Source: a bacterium
Lineage (GTDB): Bacteria > Bacteroidota > Ignavibacteria > Kapaibacteriales > UBA2268
Length of the DNA stretch: 8,310 nt
NCBI GenBank assembly: GCA_030426865.1
Contig: JAUHXN010000121.1
Location: 1-8,310 of the forward strand
Direction of reading: 5' to 3'
A program made the translations under genes and the position numbers. Below the pieces are notes generated by a model that worked only from the letters and a program-made list of their open reading frames with translations, made no database searches and had not been told where the DNA came from. Of the stretch, positions 6,913 to 8,310 are shown one piece after another. Position 1 is the stretch's first letter; each line of letters begins with the position of its first letter.

Positions 6913-8310
6913 ATGATAATTATAATTGAAGATGAAGGTAAAGTTGAATACGAAAAAGATGCAGCAAACTTTATAGGCGTTGCAGAGAAAGTATATATAC
7001 CTGAGAGTGTTACGGAGATTGGACCACTTGTAAAAGAATTATATTCGAATGGGACTAGGTTTACTATTTCTGCAGCTAGAACTGGACTTACAGGTGGGGG
7101 AGTACCACAGACAGGGGTATTGATATCTACAGAAAGATTGGATAAGATTATAACAATAGACCTAATTAATAAAACTGCATTATTAGAACCAGGTGTAAGG
7201 TTACAAAACTTTCACGATGAGTTAAAGCAACATAATCTGATGTACCCTTCTAATCCCACAGAGACTTGGAGTACAATAGGTGGAAATGTTGCTAATAATG
7301 CATCTGGTGCGAAGACCTTTAAGTACGGAGCTACTCGAAGTTTCGTTAACTATTTAGAAATAGTTTTACCTGATGGAGATGAACTTCATTTGAAAAGGGG
7401 GGAGTACTTTGCTAAAGGAAGTGAAGCAGAGTTAACTACTGTAAGTGGAAATAAAATTAATTTTAGCATACCTAACATTAGAATACCGAATTCCACTAAA
7501 AATGCTGCTGGTTATTATTTGAGACCAGATATGGATTTAATAGATTTATTCATTGGTAGCGAAGGTACTTTAGGAATAATCAAACTAATTGGACTAGATT
7601 TACTCCATCAATCGGAAGAAGTTTTATCTGCAATAGTCTTTTTCGATGATTATAATAACCTACTTAATTTTGCTGAATACCTTAGAAATGACAATCCTCG
7701 TCAATTAAAGCCAAGATTACTAGAATATTTTGATCACAATTCACTCAAGTTATTGTCCGAACTTCATAGTGACTTACCAAAAGAAGCAATAGGGGCTATT
7801 TGGGTAGAATTTGAGTCTAATCCTGTTATGCTTGAAGACGATACTCTTTCGCTTTATGAACTTACTTTAGAACATACGGATTTGGTAGAAAACACTTGGG
7901 TAGCTATGACAGATAGAGATCGGGAGAAGATTACTAAATTCCGTCACGATTTACCTCTTGCCGTTAATGAATTGTTAACCAAATATGGGCAGCAAAAAAT
8001 ATATACTGATACAGCTGTGCCAGCAAATTCTTTTAGAATTTATTATGACGAAATGTACTCACACTTGAACAGTATGGGGGTAAATTATGTAGTTTTCGGA
8101 CATATAGGAGATTGTCACCTTCATGCTAACTTGTTTGTAAAAAACGAAAAAGATAAAGAAAAAGCAGAAGAGTTTTATCATTATATGATGAAATTAGCAA
8201 TAGAATTAGATGGAACTATATCAGCAGAACATGGTATTGGAAAAATAAAAAGACCTTATATGAAATATATGTTTAATGACGAGGAAATAAACGGGATGAG
8301 AAAAATCAAA
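6913..8310 (+). CDS. FAD-linked 2-hydroxyacid oxidase/dehydrogenase, GlcD/D-lactate dehydrogenase type (C-terminus beyond right edge)
   Basis: The frame is open from ATG at 6913 to the window end, 466 residues without a stop. Family members are about 460-490 residues, so probably only a short tail is missing. The N-terminal half is a PCMH/VAO-type FAD-binding domain: RTGLTGGGVPQTG at 56-68, NPTETWSTIGGNVANNASG at 114-132 and GSEGTLGI at 215-222. The C-terminal half is an FAD-oxidase C domain with GHIGDCHLHAN at 396-406 and GTISAEHGIG at 434-443. H397, H404 and E439 correspond to the divalent-metal ligands known from D-2-hydroxyglutarate dehydrogenase (H434, H441 and E475 in the human enzyme), which bind the 2-hydroxyacid. 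The protein should oxidise D-lactate, glycolate, D-2-hydroxyglutarate or a similar acid to the 2-oxoacid with reduction of FAD; the exact substrate is undetermined. No iron-sulfur domain is visible within these residues. Its start lies one base after the stop of the acyl-CoA synthetase, so the two genes are very likely one operon with coupled translation. Confidence 0.9.
   Translation, partial: MIIIIEDEGKVEYEKDAANFIGVAEKVYIPESVTEIGPLVKELYSNGTRFTISAARTGLTGGGVPQTGVLISTERLDKIITIDLINKTALLEPGVRLQNFHDELKQHNLMYPSNPTETWSTIGGNVANNASGAKTFKYGATRSFVNYLEIVLPDGDELHLKRGEYFAKGSEAELTTVSGNKINFSIPNIRIPNSTKNAAGYYLRPDMDLIDLFIGSEGTLGIIKLIGLDLLHQSEEVLSAIVFFDDYNNLLNFAEYLRNDNPRQLKPRLLEYFDHNSLKLLSELHSDLPKEAIGAIWVEFESNPVMLEDDTLSLYELTLEHTDLVENTWVAMTDRDREKITKFRHDLPLAVNELLTKYGQQKIYTDTAVPANSFRIYYDEMYSHLNSMGVNYVVFGHIGDCHLHANLFVKNEKDKEKAEEFYHYMMKLAIELDGTISAEHGIGKIKRPYMKYMFNDEEINGMRKIK

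Noticed and set aside
6913..8310. Alkyl-dihydroxyacetonephosphate synthase, an ether-lipid enzyme of the same FAD superfamily, considered because of the acyl-CoA synthetase neighbour
   Set aside because: The C-terminal motifs GHIGDCHLH and SAEHGIG match the 2-hydroxyacid dehydrogenase branch and its metal site, and the His-rich active-site motif of the alkyl synthase was not seen.

Overview
The window is AT-rich (about one third G+C by eye, with frequent AGA, ATA and TTA codons) and looks like chromosome from a member of the Bacteroidota or a close FCB relative (Chlorobiota, Ignavibacteria or Kapabacteria type). The best evidence is the large secreted protein on the minus strand. It has a signal peptide and ends in a type IX secretion system (T9SS) type A C-terminal sorting domain, a machinery restricted to this group. 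No RNA genes, CRISPR arrays, insertion sequences or long repeats are visible.

Minus strand, bases 1-5030: two genes for exported, multi-domain proteins, read right to left. The upstream one (1188-5030) is a 1280-residue protein with the two halves of a peptide-N-glycosidase F (PNGase F) fold. Its catalytic-type Asp and Glu and all six disulfide cysteines are recognisable. The first lobe is interrupted by about 530 extra residues that include a LamG-like domain, and several beta-sandwich modules and the sorting domain follow. The downstream one (start at 1012, running off the left edge) is the N-terminal 337 residues of a secreted protein built from Ig-like domains. A 175-base spacer without a convincing terminator separates them.

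Bases 5031-5117 are a short divergent intergenic region that must hold the start signals for both directions.

Plus strand, bases 5118-8310: a tight two-gene unit. The first gene is a long-chain acyl-CoA synthetase of the AMP-forming family. One base after its stop codon comes an FAD-linked 2-hydroxyacid oxidase/dehydrogenase of the GlcD/D-lactate dehydrogenase/D-2-hydroxyglutarate dehydrogenase type, cut by the right edge near its C-terminus. They are probably co-transcribed: one activates fatty acids, the other likely feeds electrons from a 2-hydroxyacid into the cell. The sequence shows no direct pathway link between them.

Nothing here amounts to a clearly new biological system. The most unusual item is the PNGase F-like protein with its split catalytic lobe and an apparently missing third active-site carboxylate.
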